A stretch of DNA of 64,000 bases from Campylobacter peloridis LMG 23910 (GTDB taxonomy: Bacteria > Campylobacterota > Campylobacteria > Campylobacterales > Campylobacteraceae). Below the pieces are notes generated by a model. The model saw only the letters and a program-made list of their open reading frames with translations, was not told the DNA's origin and made no database searches. The stretch's first letter is position 1. Each line of letters opens with the position of its first letter. The stretch spans positions 1,647,370 to 1,711,369 of the forward strand of contig NZ_CP007766.1 of the NCBI RefSeq assembly GCF_000816785.1, given 5' to 3'. Below, piece by piece: positions 16,519 to 25,112 of the stretch. Position numbers and translations under genes: made by a program.

Positions 16519-18101
16519 AGCTTTTCCTTTTGGTTATTTTTTTCTTGCAAATAATGCATTAAATATGTAGGAACAACTCCAAACACCACTATAATCAAAG
16601 AAGGCAAAGAAACATTATAAATCAACTCTGTTTCACTATATGCAAACACTAAAGATGAAAGCGTTTGAAAGCCAGAAGGTGAAAGTATAGTTGAAATAGG
16701 TAATTCTTTTAAAATATCCACACAAATAATCACCATAGCCAAAGCCAAATAATGCTTCATCAAAGGAAAATGAATTTGAGTAAAAATTTTAAGCGGTTTT
16801 GATTTTAAAGTTAAATTCGCATAGTCTATATTTTTAGAAATTCGCTCATAGCCTGATTGGGTTGCAAAAATTCCTGAAGCCAAAAATCTTACAAAATATC
16901 CAAAAAATAAAACTAAAAATCCTCCTCCAACAGCATACTCAAAAGATAAAAAATCAAAAATATAATTTAATACACCTAAAATTACCAAAATTCCCACAGC
17001 CACTACAGCACCAGGTAAAGAATATCCAAGAGTTGTGATATAAAGAATCATCTTTGAAAATTTAGTATCATTTAAACGCGTTATAAAACATAAATAAAAT
17101 GCTGCTATTACTATAGCAAAAGAACTAACCAAAGAAACACTAAAACTATAAAATGCTGGTAATAAAGTATTGTATAAATTTTGCATAAAGTCAAAACAAG
17201 CCCAATAAATAAGCCAAACAATAGGCACTATAAAAGCAAAAAATACCACCAAAAAACACCATAAAAAAGCTAAAATCGATCTAAAGCCTTTTAGTTCTTC
17301 TTTAGGGGTAATTATAAAAACATTTTGAGTAAAACCTTTTTTTCCTCTTTGAATTTTTTCTAAAAACATTAACAAAGCAATAAAAACAAGTAAAGCTACA
17401 CTTAAAGCTATAGCACTAACCTCATCTCCGCCACTCCCCCAAGTTCTAAAAATACCTGCACTAAAAGTATCTACTCCAAAATATGCCACCAAACCATAAT
17501 CACTTAAAACTTCCATAGCTACCAAAAGTAAAGCTCCTACTATACCCACACGGCAAAACGGTAAAATCACTTTAAAAAATATTTTTAAATTGGAAGCTTT
17601 TAGAATTTTTGCACTTAAAATGATATTTCCAAGCCCATAAGCAAAAGTATTTTTAGCAAAAAAATACACATAAGGATAAAGTGCAAAAGACAAAATCACT
17701 ATAACTCCATAAGAATTCATAATATCTATGCGTTTATCTACCCCTAAAAGCGTAGGAATTAAACCTTGAAATTCAAACAAATCAATCCATACAAAACCCA
17801 TCACATAAGAAGGTATAGCCAAAGGTAAAATCAAAAACCATTCAAAAAATTTAGAACCAAAAAATTTATAAAAAGCAATCAAATAAGCACTAATTAATCC
17901 TATTACCAAACACAATGCCAAAGTTCCAAGCAAAATAAAAGCACTGCTAAAAATATAACGCGGTAAGACATTTTTGCTCAAATGCTTTAAGGTATTAATA
18001 TCTATAAAAGGCAAATGTAAGATAATAGCAAGTATAGGCAGTATAATCAAAACACAGAAAAAAAAGGCGGCCAAAGACCACCTTAAACTTAAAAATTTCA
18101 A
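16506..18101 (-). CDS. cfbpB: Ferric iron ABC transporter, fused permease
   Basis: 531 residues with about 12 transmembrane helices in two homologous halves, as in FbpB/SfuB fused permeases. Each half has an EAA-type cytoplasmic loop region (for example LKASNLKIFFKVILPFCRVG in the first and LTLKSKPLKIFTQIHFPLMK in the second) that docks the ATPase. It moves Fe(III) delivered by CfbpA across the inner membrane. A gap of 16 bases follows the cfbpA stop; it overlaps cfbpC. Transcribed with both and probably Fur-repressed. Confidence 0.92.
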   Translation of the reverse strand: MKFLSLRWSLAAFFFCVLIILPILAIILHLPFIDINTLKHLSKNVLPRYIFSSAFILLGTLALCLVIGLISAYLIAFYKFFGSKFFEWFLILPLAIPSYVMGFVWIDLFEFQGLIPTLLGVDKRIDIMNSYGVIVILSFALYPYVYFFAKNTFAYGLGNIILSAKILKASNLKIFFKVILPFCRVGIVGALLLVAMEVLSDYGLVAYFGVDTFSAGIFRTWGSGGDEVSAIALSVALLVFIALLMFLEKIQRGKKGFTQNVFIITPKEELKGFRSILAFLWCFLVVFFAFIVPIVWLIYWACFDFMQNLYNTLLPAFYSFSVSLVSSFAIVIAAFYLCFITRLNDTKFSKMILYITTLGYSLPGAVVAVGILVILGVLNYIFDFLSFEYAVGGGFLVLFFGYFVRFLASGIFATQSGYERISKNIDYANLTLKSKPLKIFTQIHFPLMKHYLALAMVIICVDILKELPISTILSPSGFQTLSSLVFAYSETELIYNVSLPSLIIVVFGVVPTYLMHYLQEKNNQKEKLCKC

Positions 18102-18117
18102 ATTTTACTTTTCCTTA

Positions 18118-19122
18118 TCATTTCCACTGAACTTCATCAAAAATCATTAAAGCTTCTTTAGCATTACCCCAGTAAGCTTCGAAATTTGGTTTTTCTATTT
18201 TAAACTCGCCCCAAGATTGTAAAATTTTAGCAGGTTTTACTTCTTTATTTACTGGATATTCATAGTTTTGATTAGTCAAAATCTCTTGTGCTTCTTTTGA
18301 AAGCATAAATTCTATAAATTTAATCGCAGCTTCTTTATTTTTAGAAGTTTTTAAAACACCTATACCGCTTACATTTATATGCGTTCCTCTACCATCTTGG
18401 TTTGGAAAAATCACCTTTACTGAATTTGCAGCTTCAATATCTTTAGGATTTTTTGAATTTGCCAAATGCCCTAAATAATAACTATTTGAAATAGCCACAT
18501 CACCTTCTTTAGCATAAATTGCACGAATTTGATCACGATCTCCGCCTTTTGGGGTGCGTGCAAGATTATTTGCTATACCTTGTGCCCATTCTTTTGCTTT
18601 TTCTTTACCCAAAGTATCTATCATAGCACTTAATAAAGAAATATTATAAACATTATTTGAACTTCTTACTAAAACTTTACCTTTAAATTTAGGATTAGCT
18701 AAATCTTCATAAGTTTTAATCTCTCCGTCTTTGATTCTATCTTTAGAAGCAATGATGATTCTAGCTCTTGTAGTAAAAGCATACCATTCGTTATTTTTAC
18801 CTCTTAATTCTTTTGGAGAAAGTTTTTCTAAAGTAGGTGAGCTAACTGAAACAAAAAGATTATTTGTGCGAACTTGTTCTAAATTTCCCGCATCAGCTGT
18901 CATAAATAAATCTGCTTTTGAATTTTTACCTTCTACTTCTAATCTTTTAGCAAGCTCATTAGCTTTAGCTTGCACTACATTAATACTAATGCCTGTTTTT
19001 TCTTTAAATAATTTAAAAATACCCTTATCAGAATCATAATGACGATGAGAGTAAATCGTAAGCTCTTGAGCACTCAAGCTCATAGCTGCTAATAAAGATA
19101 ACAAAACCACTTTTGCTTTCAT
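18118..19122 (-). CDS. cfbpA: Periplasmic ferric iron-binding protein
   Basis: 334 residues with a signal peptide ending LSAQ before ELTIYSHRHYDSDKG. The five ligands known from C. jejuni cFbpA (His14, Tyr15, Tyr146, Tyr202, Tyr203) have obvious counterparts: HY in SHRHYDSD, Tyr in NNVYNIS, and the Tyr pair in ISNSYYLGHL. It captures Fe(III) in the periplasm and hands it to CfbpBC. First gene of the operon; the upstream region holds a Fur-like sequence shared with the divergent globin gene. Confidence 0.94.
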   Translation of the reverse strand: MKAKVVLLSLLAAMSLSAQELTIYSHRHYDSDKGIFKLFKEKTGISINVVQAKANELAKRLEVEGKNSKADLFMTADAGNLEQVRTNNLFVSVSSPTLEKLSPKELRGKNNEWYAFTTRARIIIASKDRIKDGEIKTYEDLANPKFKGKVLVRSSNNVYNISLLSAMIDTLGKEKAKEWAQGIANNLARTPKGGDRDQIRAIYAKEGDVAISNSYYLGHLANSKNPKDIEAANSVKVIFPNQDGRGTHINVSGIGVLKTSKNKEAAIKFIEFMLSKEAQEILTNQNYEYPVNKEVKPAKILQSWGEFKIEKPNFEAYWGNAKEALMIFDEVQWK

Positions 19123-19152
19123 TATAATTTTCCTTCTAACTAATTTTTGAAA

Positions 19153-19180
19153 TTGATAAGGATTATTATATTAATAATTG
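19153..19180. promoter_or_regulatory. Fur-box-like sequence upstream of cfbpA
   Basis: The stretch 19153-19180 begins TTGATAAGGATTATTATA and ends TTAATAATTG. It overlaps several degenerate GATAAT-type units, as in Fur boxes, about 30-60 bases before cfbpA. Given the iron-import genes downstream, Fur repression is expected; the match itself is imperfect in this AT-rich DNA. Confidence 0.45.
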
Positions 19181-19237
19181 TCTTTATACTTGCTTAAATT
19201 GATATACATAATCAATTTTGTATTTAATTATATAAAA

Positions 19238-19251
19238 TTAACATAAATCAA
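19238..19251. promoter_or_regulatory. Crp/Fnr-family (NssR-like) site at -41.5 of cgb
   Basis: TTAACATAAATCAA is an imperfect dyad TTAAC-N4-ATCAA, close to the NssR type TTAAC-N4-GTTAA. Its centre (19244.5) lies exactly 41.5 bases before the start site predicted from the -10 hexamer TACAAT at 19274-19279, the classic position for class II activation. Confidence 0.6.
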
Positions 19252-19308
19252 GATATTTTTTATCTCATTTTTATACAATGCTTAAAAATATTTTACAGGA
19301 GTTTTTAC

Positions 19309-19737
19309 ATGAGACAAGAACAAATTCAAATCATTAAAGATTGTGTGCCAGTTTTACAAAAAAATGGAGAAGTTTTAACAAAAGAATTTTATAAAATCAT
19401 GTTTGAAGAATATCCTGAAGTAAAACCTATGTTTAATATGGAAAAACAAGCTTCAGGCGAGCAACCAAAAGCTTTAGCAATGGCTATTTTAATGGCAGCA
19501 AAAAATGTAGAAAATTTAGAAAATATGCGAAGCTTTGTTGATAAAGTGGCTATCACTCATACAAAATTAAATGTTAAAGAAGAACATTATCCTATAGTTG
19601 GTGCTTGTCTTTTAAAAGCTATTAAAGTAGTGTTAAATGCAGATGAAACTACGCTAAAAGCTTGGGAAGAAGCTTACAAAGCTATCGCACAATTTTATAT
19701 AGATATTGAAAAAGAAATTTATGCAAAAGCTAAGTAA
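19309..19737 (+). CDS. cgb: Single-domain haemoglobin Cgb
   Basis: 142 residues, a globin fold without a reductase domain, the size of C. jejuni Cgb. Visible landmarks are PMFNM (CD corner), the proximal histidine region VDKVAITHTKLNVKEEHYPIVG (its histidine in ITHTKL), and the C-terminal helix AWEEAYKAIAQFYIDIEKEI. Cgb turns nitric oxide into nitrate with bound oxygen and protects from nitrosative stress. Good Shine-Dalgarno (CAGGAG). In C. jejuni the gene is induced by the Crp/Fnr-type regulator NssR; a matching site sits at -41.5. Converges with the ABC exporter, as at Cj1586-Cj1587c. Confidence 0.93.
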   Translation: MRQEQIQIIKDCVPVLQKNGEVLTKEFYKIMFEEYPEVKPMFNMEKQASGEQPKALAMAILMAAKNVENLENMRSFVDKVAITHTKLNVKEEHYPIVGACLLKAIKVVLNADETTLKAWEEAYKAIAQFYIDIEKEIYAKAK

Positions 19738-19740
19738 TAA

Positions 19741-19763
19741 TAGGCTTTGATTTTCAAAGCCTA
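19741..19763. terminator. Hairpin between cgb and the ABC exporter
   Basis: TAGGCTTTGA (19741-19750) pairs perfectly with TCAAAGCCTA (19754-19763), with a three-base loop. It lies between two convergent genes and overlaps the exporter's stop codon. It lacks a strong T-tract, so terminator function is likely but not certain. Confidence 0.6.
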
Positions 19764-21389
19764 GAATTTCTCTACTGCATTTTTTGCTAGTTCTTTAATA
19801 TCGCCTTTTAATTCACAAATTTGACCATTTTGTGCAAGTAAAATTCTATCAGCCATATCAAAATACACATCATCATGAGTTATAGCAAATATAGTAATAC
19901 CTTTTTGTTTTAAAAGCGGTAAAAGCTTAGTATAAAAAAACTTTCTAAACATAGGATCTTGATCAGCTGCCCACTCATCTAAGATCAAAATATCTCTTTT
20001 TTCAAGTAAAGCATTAAGCATAGCAAGACGCTTTTTTTGGCCAGCTGAAAGTTTTATAGTACTAAAAGTATTTTCTATAAGCTCTACTTTTTCATTTAAT
20101 TCTAAAATTTTAAGCCAATATGCTAAATCCTCTTTGCTAAATTTCTCATCTTCTAAAACATGCTCAAATAAATGAAAATCACTAAAAATAGCACTAATTA
20201 AACTTCTATATTCGTAAATATTTTCTGTGGTAATTTTTTCATCATCTAAAAAAATACTCCCTTTAAATTCCGTAAAAAGTCCAGCTAAAATCATAGAAAA
20301 AGTAGATTTACCACTACCATTTTTGCCTATTAAAAATACACATTCACCTTTTTTGAGTTCAAAATTTACAGGTTTTAGAGTAAATTTTTCATTATAAGCA
20401 AAAGACACATCTTTAAAACAAAGTTTTTGCCAAGTTTTTTTGTTTTGACTAAATTTAAACTCATGAGAATAGTTTTTTAAATTTAAATTTGAAATTTTAT
20501 CTAAAGCAATTTTTGCCATCATAAGCGTAGGAAAACTTCCTATCATAGCAGCAAGTGGTGCTCTTAAAAAAAGCACACTTAAAGCAATAGTCGTAGCATT
20601 TTGCAAACTAGCAAGCTCATAATTTAAGGCTATATAAAACTCCACTCCTACTAAAGCTAGCATGGCACTATTGCTCCAGTTGTTTGATAAAATATGCAAG
20701 ATATTTCCTATGGTAGAACTTTTTTTCTTTTTTAGGGCATTTTTTTCAAACTCATTTTCATAGTAATGTTTAGCTCTTAAAGGATTTAAGGTTAATTCTT
20801 TATGTCCTTGTAGAATATTTTGATAGTTTTTTTGCAAAGCATCATCATTTTCCCTAGCATTTTTAAAATAAAAATACACTTTGCTCATTAAAAAATTATC
20901 CACTATAAAAACACATACCATCCACACTAAACACAAAAAGAAAATTTCCAAAGAAAGATAAGCCATATAAATACTTACACATACAATCAAAACACTTGAT
21001 TGTATAAATTCAGGAAGTCTTAAAAGCCCAAAAGAAATACTACGCACATCATTATTTAAAGAAGCTAAAATCCTTGCTTTAGTTGTATTTAAAATGCTTA
21101 ACACACTTGTATCTAAAATTTGTTTTACAACCCTTCTTTGCATTTTAAAAATAAAATTTTGCCCAAAAGCACTTAAAGTAATTTCTACAAAAGAAGAACT
21201 AGCAAAAAATACAAGCAATAAAAGCACAAAATACACAATAATACTTGAATTTCCAATACTAGATTTCAGCAAAAATTCATTAATAAATACTAGAGTTAAC
21301 ACTCCTAATACACTTGTTAAGACACTAAAAAATAAAAATAAAATAATTTTAAATTTGTTTTCTTTAAATAAAATTAATATAAATTCCAT
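19761..21389 (-). CDS. Cyclic-peptide/SyrD-YojI-type ABC exporter
   Basis: 542 residues: an N-terminal six-helix exporter domain (about 1-300) fused to a nucleotide-binding domain with GKNGSGKST (Walker A), LSAGQKKRLAM (signature) and LILDEWAADQDPMFR (Walker B). The DEWAADQDP form is typical of the SyrD/PvdE/YojI subfamily; YojI of E. coli exports microcin J25. The substrate here is unknown and no peptide biosynthesis gene is nearby. Works as a homodimer in the inner membrane. From memory, the counterpart of C. jejuni Cj1587c, also beside cgb. Single gene with its own promoter region shared divergently with tpsA. Confidence 0.85.
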   Translation of the reverse strand: MEFILILFKENKFKIILFLFFSVLTSVLGVLTLVFINEFLLKSSIGNSSIIVYFVLLLLVFFASSSFVEITLSAFGQNFIFKMQRRVVKQILDTSVLSILNTTKARILASLNNDVRSISFGLLRLPEFIQSSVLIVCVSIYMAYLSLEIFFLCLVWMVCVFIVDNFLMSKVYFYFKNARENDDALQKNYQNILQGHKELTLNPLRAKHYYENEFEKNALKKKKSSTIGNILHILSNNWSNSAMLALVGVEFYIALNYELASLQNATTIALSVLFLRAPLAAMIGSFPTLMMAKIALDKISNLNLKNYSHEFKFSQNKKTWQKLCFKDVSFAYNEKFTLKPVNFELKKGECVFLIGKNGSGKSTFSMILAGLFTEFKGSIFLDDEKITTENIYEYRSLISAIFSDFHLFEHVLEDEKFSKEDLAYWLKILELNEKVELIENTFSTIKLSAGQKKRLAMLNALLEKRDILILDEWAADQDPMFRKFFYTKLLPLLKQKGITIFAITHDDVYFDMADRILLAQNGQICELKGDIKELAKNAVEKF

Positions 21390-21534
21390 CTATCTTAACC
21401 ACATTTTTTAAAATTATATCTTAAAAAAATTTTCTTTTATATTTTATTATGTTTATATTTTATTAATTTTATTTATTTTTAAAAATAAAAAGTTATGATT
21501 ATAAATAAAACATATACCATTAAAAGGTTAAACG

Positions 21535-24500
21535 ATGGTTAGCTTTCATAATTACATTGTTTTATCCGGCGTTGCCTTGTCTTTGATATTTAATCAAATT
21601 TTTGCTTTGCCAAGTGGTGGTAAATTTACACATGGAAGTAGTGGAAATATCAATATACACAACAACACTATGAACATCCATGGACATGGAATAAATTCTG
21701 TAATCCAATGGGGAGGTGGATTTAACATCGGCAAAAACGAAAGTGTAAATTTTAATGGTAATAGCAAAAACTACTTAAATATAGCACATGGTGCAAATAA
21801 ATCTATCATTGAGGGTATATTAAACGCAAATGGAAAGAATATTTTTTTAATTAATCCAAATGGTGTTATTATCACAAAAACAGGTATTATAAATGCCAAT
21901 CGTTTTATAGCTTCAACTTCATCAATAAATAATCAAACTATGCAAGATTTTGCTAGTGGAAGAATTGATGCAAATACTTATTCACCCATTATAAAACCAA
22001 ATGAAAATGGTGGAAATATAATTAATATGGGTATGATTAATGCAAAAGATGTTGTTTTCTTAGGCAACAAACTTTTGTTAAATTCAAATATACAAAATTC
22101 TAATCCTATAAATACAATCAACGCACAAAATATTAAACTTGTAGGAAATGAAGTTGATATTGATGTCTCTAACATTAATGCAAATTTATTACAAAAATTA
22201 GAAGTTAGTGCAAAAGATAGAGGTTCTATATATCTTAATGCTAGTGGTTATTATTATAATGTAAATTCTTTTAATGTATTTAATAAATTTATAAGCACAA
22301 ATTATCAAAATATAAAACATAATCAAAACACATTTAATATATATAAATTTATTGGCATAAGTTCAGATCTTGATTGGTGGCATTTTGCAAAAGGTTGGAA
22401 TGAAAATAAAACAAATTTTAGAACCACAGCAAATGAATATAGATTAATTCAAGATATAGATTTTAAGGGCAAAAATTATGCAAATTATTGTATAGATGGT
22501 TTTGGTTGCACTAATATGATAGTTGGTTATAAAGGGATTATTTATGATGATAATTATAATATCTTAGAAAATAATAGCTTTGCAAATAAAACATTTAATG
22601 GGCAAAATTTTTCTTTGAAAAATATCAATATAGATACATCAAAATCACAAGAAAATGTTACAAATGTAGGAATATTTGGACATATTGAAAATTCAAAATT
22701 TAAAAATATTTTAATTGATTATAATAATGGTTTTATTAAAACAAATTCAACAAATAACTTATACTCTGGTGGATTTGCTGGAATTTCAAATAAAAGTGAT
22801 TTTGAAAATATAGAAATAAAAAACATTTCATCTATTTCAAACCAAGCTAAAGATTTATCATATAATGGTGCTTTTATAGGATACATAGGTGATGGTAATT
22901 TTAATAAAATAAAAATTGACAATATAAAAAATATTAGTGGAATTAGCCTAAATGATAGATCCCATGTTGGTGGATTTTCAGGAAGTATTTTTGATGGAAA
23001 ATTTAGCAATATTAATATACTCAATATAGATAATATTATAAATAATAAAACAAATAAAGTATCCTACACTGGCGGTTTTGTAGGCGAGATTTGGTCTGGA
23101 AATTTTCAAAATATAAATTTAAGCAATATAAATAACATACAAGGTGAATTTGTAACAGGTGGATTTGCTGGAAATGCATTAGAAGCTACTTTTTCTAATA
23201 TAAATGCAACTATAACTAATATCACATCTTCATATAATTCATCAAGACATGCTTATGCTGGTGGATTTATAGGTAGTATTGATTCTAGCAATACTACTTT
23301 TAAAAACATAAACTTAAGTGTAAATACCATTAAAAGCATTAATAGTGATTCTAAAAATTCATTTATATCAAACAACGACAATGGAAATGCTTATGCTGGT
23401 GGGTTTACAGGTTTTGCTAATGGTGGTATATTTGATAATATAACCATAAAAGTAAAACACATAGAAAGCATTAATGATAACACTATTGAAGATACCCGTG
23501 CTGTAGCTGGAGGATTTGCTGGAAAAATAGAAAGCTATAGAAATGATAAACTATCATTTAAAAACATTACCATTGAAAATATAGACAATATCATAGCAAA
23601 GCGAACTCAAAATAAAAAAGGAATTGCTGATGCTGGTGGGTTTATAGGATGGATACAAAGCGAAGGAAAAAGTAGTTTTGAAAATATAAGCTTATATAAT
23701 ATAAAAAACATACAAGCTAAAAGTTATAATCACTATGTGAGCGCTGGTGGGTTTATAGGATATATAGAAGGAAGTTCGATTATTAACAAACTAAACTTAA
23801 ATTTCAAAAATATTTTTTTATTTTTTGAAAATAATGCTATTATAAATGCTACTAGCATCGGTAATGGTAAAAACTCGAGTGGAAAATTTATAGGCGATGA
23901 TAATAGCCACACAAAATTTTCATTTGATAATTTTTTCATTTATCATTATAATAAAGATTTTACCAATGCTAATTCTGATTCAAATTATTGGAATGATATA
24001 AATATTATTCCTTACAATGATTTAGATAAAACAACTAAATATCAAGAATTTTTAAGCAAAAATTATACTATAGCAAGACCCATTATACAAATTCCAAAAA
24101 ACCCTACATTTTCAAACAAACCAAAGCAAAATTATCCAAATATAGATAATATTTTAAAACAAGAATCAATACTTAGCAAAGATGATTTAAACAATTTAAT
24201 TATAAAAAATGAAATTTTAATAAAGCTATTAAAACAAGATTATAAGCTATATCTTGATACTTTAATGAGTATGTTTTTAGAAAAAGACTATGATAAAATG
24301 ACACAAGATGAAAAAATTAATTTTGTTGAAAAATATTTCATAAAAGATACCAAAAACAGCAAAAATGAAGCACTAAATATAGTTCAATCTTTGGATTTTA
24401 TAAGTGCTTATAGAAAAAATGGTTTATCTAATGCTAAAGAAGATAAATTTGAAAATGGAGTTAAAAATTTTTATATTGAAAACATACAAACACAAATAGA

Positions 24501-25101
24501 TAATATTCTTAGCAAGAAAATATTTATCTCAAATGTAATATATGGAGAATTAAAAGATATTATTTTAAATTCCAAAAAGCTTATAGAACAATTACAATAC
24601 ATAAAAACACAACTACAAAAAGCAGAAAAAATATATAATGAATATATACAAAATATTGACCAAGTTAATTCACAAGAACTATCACAACTACTTAAAAACA
24701 TTAAAATGCTAAAAAATTATCAAGATATTATCATTTCAAAATTAAATTTAACATCCATAAAAAATAAAATAGAATACAAAAATAACAATGGTAGTTTCTC
24801 AATAATAGGCAGTTTTGGACAAAAGCCTTATGATCCAAATTTAGAAAATATATCATTAAGTCCAAGTGCATCAATTAGCTTTGCTATACCTAGCATAAGT
24901 AAAAAAAATAAAGATATTATTTATATTCCTACCATATTTAATAATAATTTTGATTATTTCTTTTTGTTTAATTCCTTAGGGGATGAACTCATAAAAAAAG
25001 AAATTTATAAAAATGAAATACAAACGCTTAAAACACAAAAAATCAAAAAAACATGTGTAGTAAATGATAATTTCAAAGTTATGAATCCTTGCGTGGATTA
25101 A
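21535..25101 (+). CDS. Two-partner secretion exoprotein (TpsA, filamentous haemagglutinin family)
   Basis: 1188 residues. A signal sequence (about 1-24) is followed by the TPS secretion domain (about 30-160) with NIHGHGINSVIQWGGGFNIG, ILNANGKNIFLINPNGVIIT and FIASTSSI; the NPNG motif is diagnostic. Residues about 409-742 contain ten GLUG-like units with a GG/A-F-x-G core, predicted to extend the right-handed beta-helix. The C-terminal third (about 850-1100) is charged and helical. The last residues contain Cys1174 and Cys1186, twelve apart, reminiscent of the disulfide anchor of HMW1. It is secreted across the outer membrane by the TpsB encoded 11 bases downstream; adhesin function is inference. 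ATG 21535 follows AAAAGG. Confidence 0.88.
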   Translation: MVSFHNYIVLSGVALSLIFNQIFALPSGGKFTHGSSGNINIHNNTMNIHGHGINSVIQWGGGFNIGKNESVNFNGNSKNYLNIAHGANKSIIEGILNANGKNIFLINPNGVIITKTGIINANRFIASTSSINNQTMQDFASGRIDANTYSPIIKPNENGGNIINMGMINAKDVVFLGNKLLLNSNIQNSNPINTINAQNIKLVGNEVDIDVSNINANLLQKLEVSAKDRGSIYLNASGYYYNVNSFNVFNKFISTNYQNIKHNQNTFNIYKFIGISSDLDWWHFAKGWNENKTNFRTTANEYRLIQDIDFKGKNYANYCIDGFGCTNMIVGYKGIIYDDNYNILENNSFANKTFNGQNFSLKNINIDTSKSQENVTNVGIFGHIENSKFKNILIDYNNGFIKTNSTNNLYSGGFAGISNKSDFENIEIKNISSISNQAKDLSYNGAFIGYIGDGNFNKIKIDNIKNISGISLNDRSHVGGFSGSIFDGKFSNINILNIDNIINNKTNKVSYTGGFVGEIWSGNFQNINLSNINNIQGEFVTGGFAGNALEATFSNINATITNITSSYNSSRHAYAGGFIGSIDSSNTTFKNINLSVNTIKSINSDSKNSFISNNDNGNAYAGGFTGFANGGIFDNITIKVKHIESINDNTIEDTRAVAGGFAGKIESYRNDKLSFKNITIENIDNIIAKRTQNKKGIADAGGFIGWIQSEGKSSFENISLYNIKNIQAKSYNHYVSAGGFIGYIEGSSIINKLNLNFKNIFLFFENNAIINATSIGNGKNSSGKFIGDDNSHTKFSFDNFFIYHYNKDFTNANSDSNYWNDINIIPYNDLDKTTKYQEFLSKNYTIARPIIQIPKNPTFSNKPKQNYPNIDNILKQESILSKDDLNNLIIKNEILIKLLKQDYKLYLDTLMSMFLEKDYDKMTQDEKINFVEKYFIKDTKNSKNEALNIVQSLDFISAYRKNGLSNAKEDKFENGVKNFYIENIQTQIDNILSKKIFISNVIYGELKDIILNSKKLIEQLQYIKTQLQKAEKIYNEYIQNIDQVNSQELSQLLKNIKMLKNYQDIIISKLNLTSIKNKIEYKNNNGSFSIIGSFGQKPYDPNLENISLSPSASISFAIPSISKKNKDIIYIPTIFNNNFDYFFLFNSLGDELIKKEIYKNEIQTLKTQKIKKTCVVNDNFKVMNPCVD
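22762..23763 (+). repeat. Ten imperfect GLUG-like repeats within tpsA
   Basis: The encoded cores are GGFAG, GAFIG, GGFSG, GGFVG, GGFAG, GGFIG, GGFTG, GGFAG, GGFIG and GGFIG, spaced about 30-45 residues and each followed by a strand of the F-x-N-I-x-I-x-N-I-x-x-I type. DNA copies diverge apart from a GGTGGATTT-like core, so this is an old protein-level repeat. Confidence 0.75.
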
Positions 25102-25112
25102 AAAGGAAACTA

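Noticed and set aside
22762..23763. Regularly spaced repeats that might suggest a CRISPR array
   Set aside because: Repeats are degenerate at DNA level and lie in frame in a long coding sequence; they are protein repeats.
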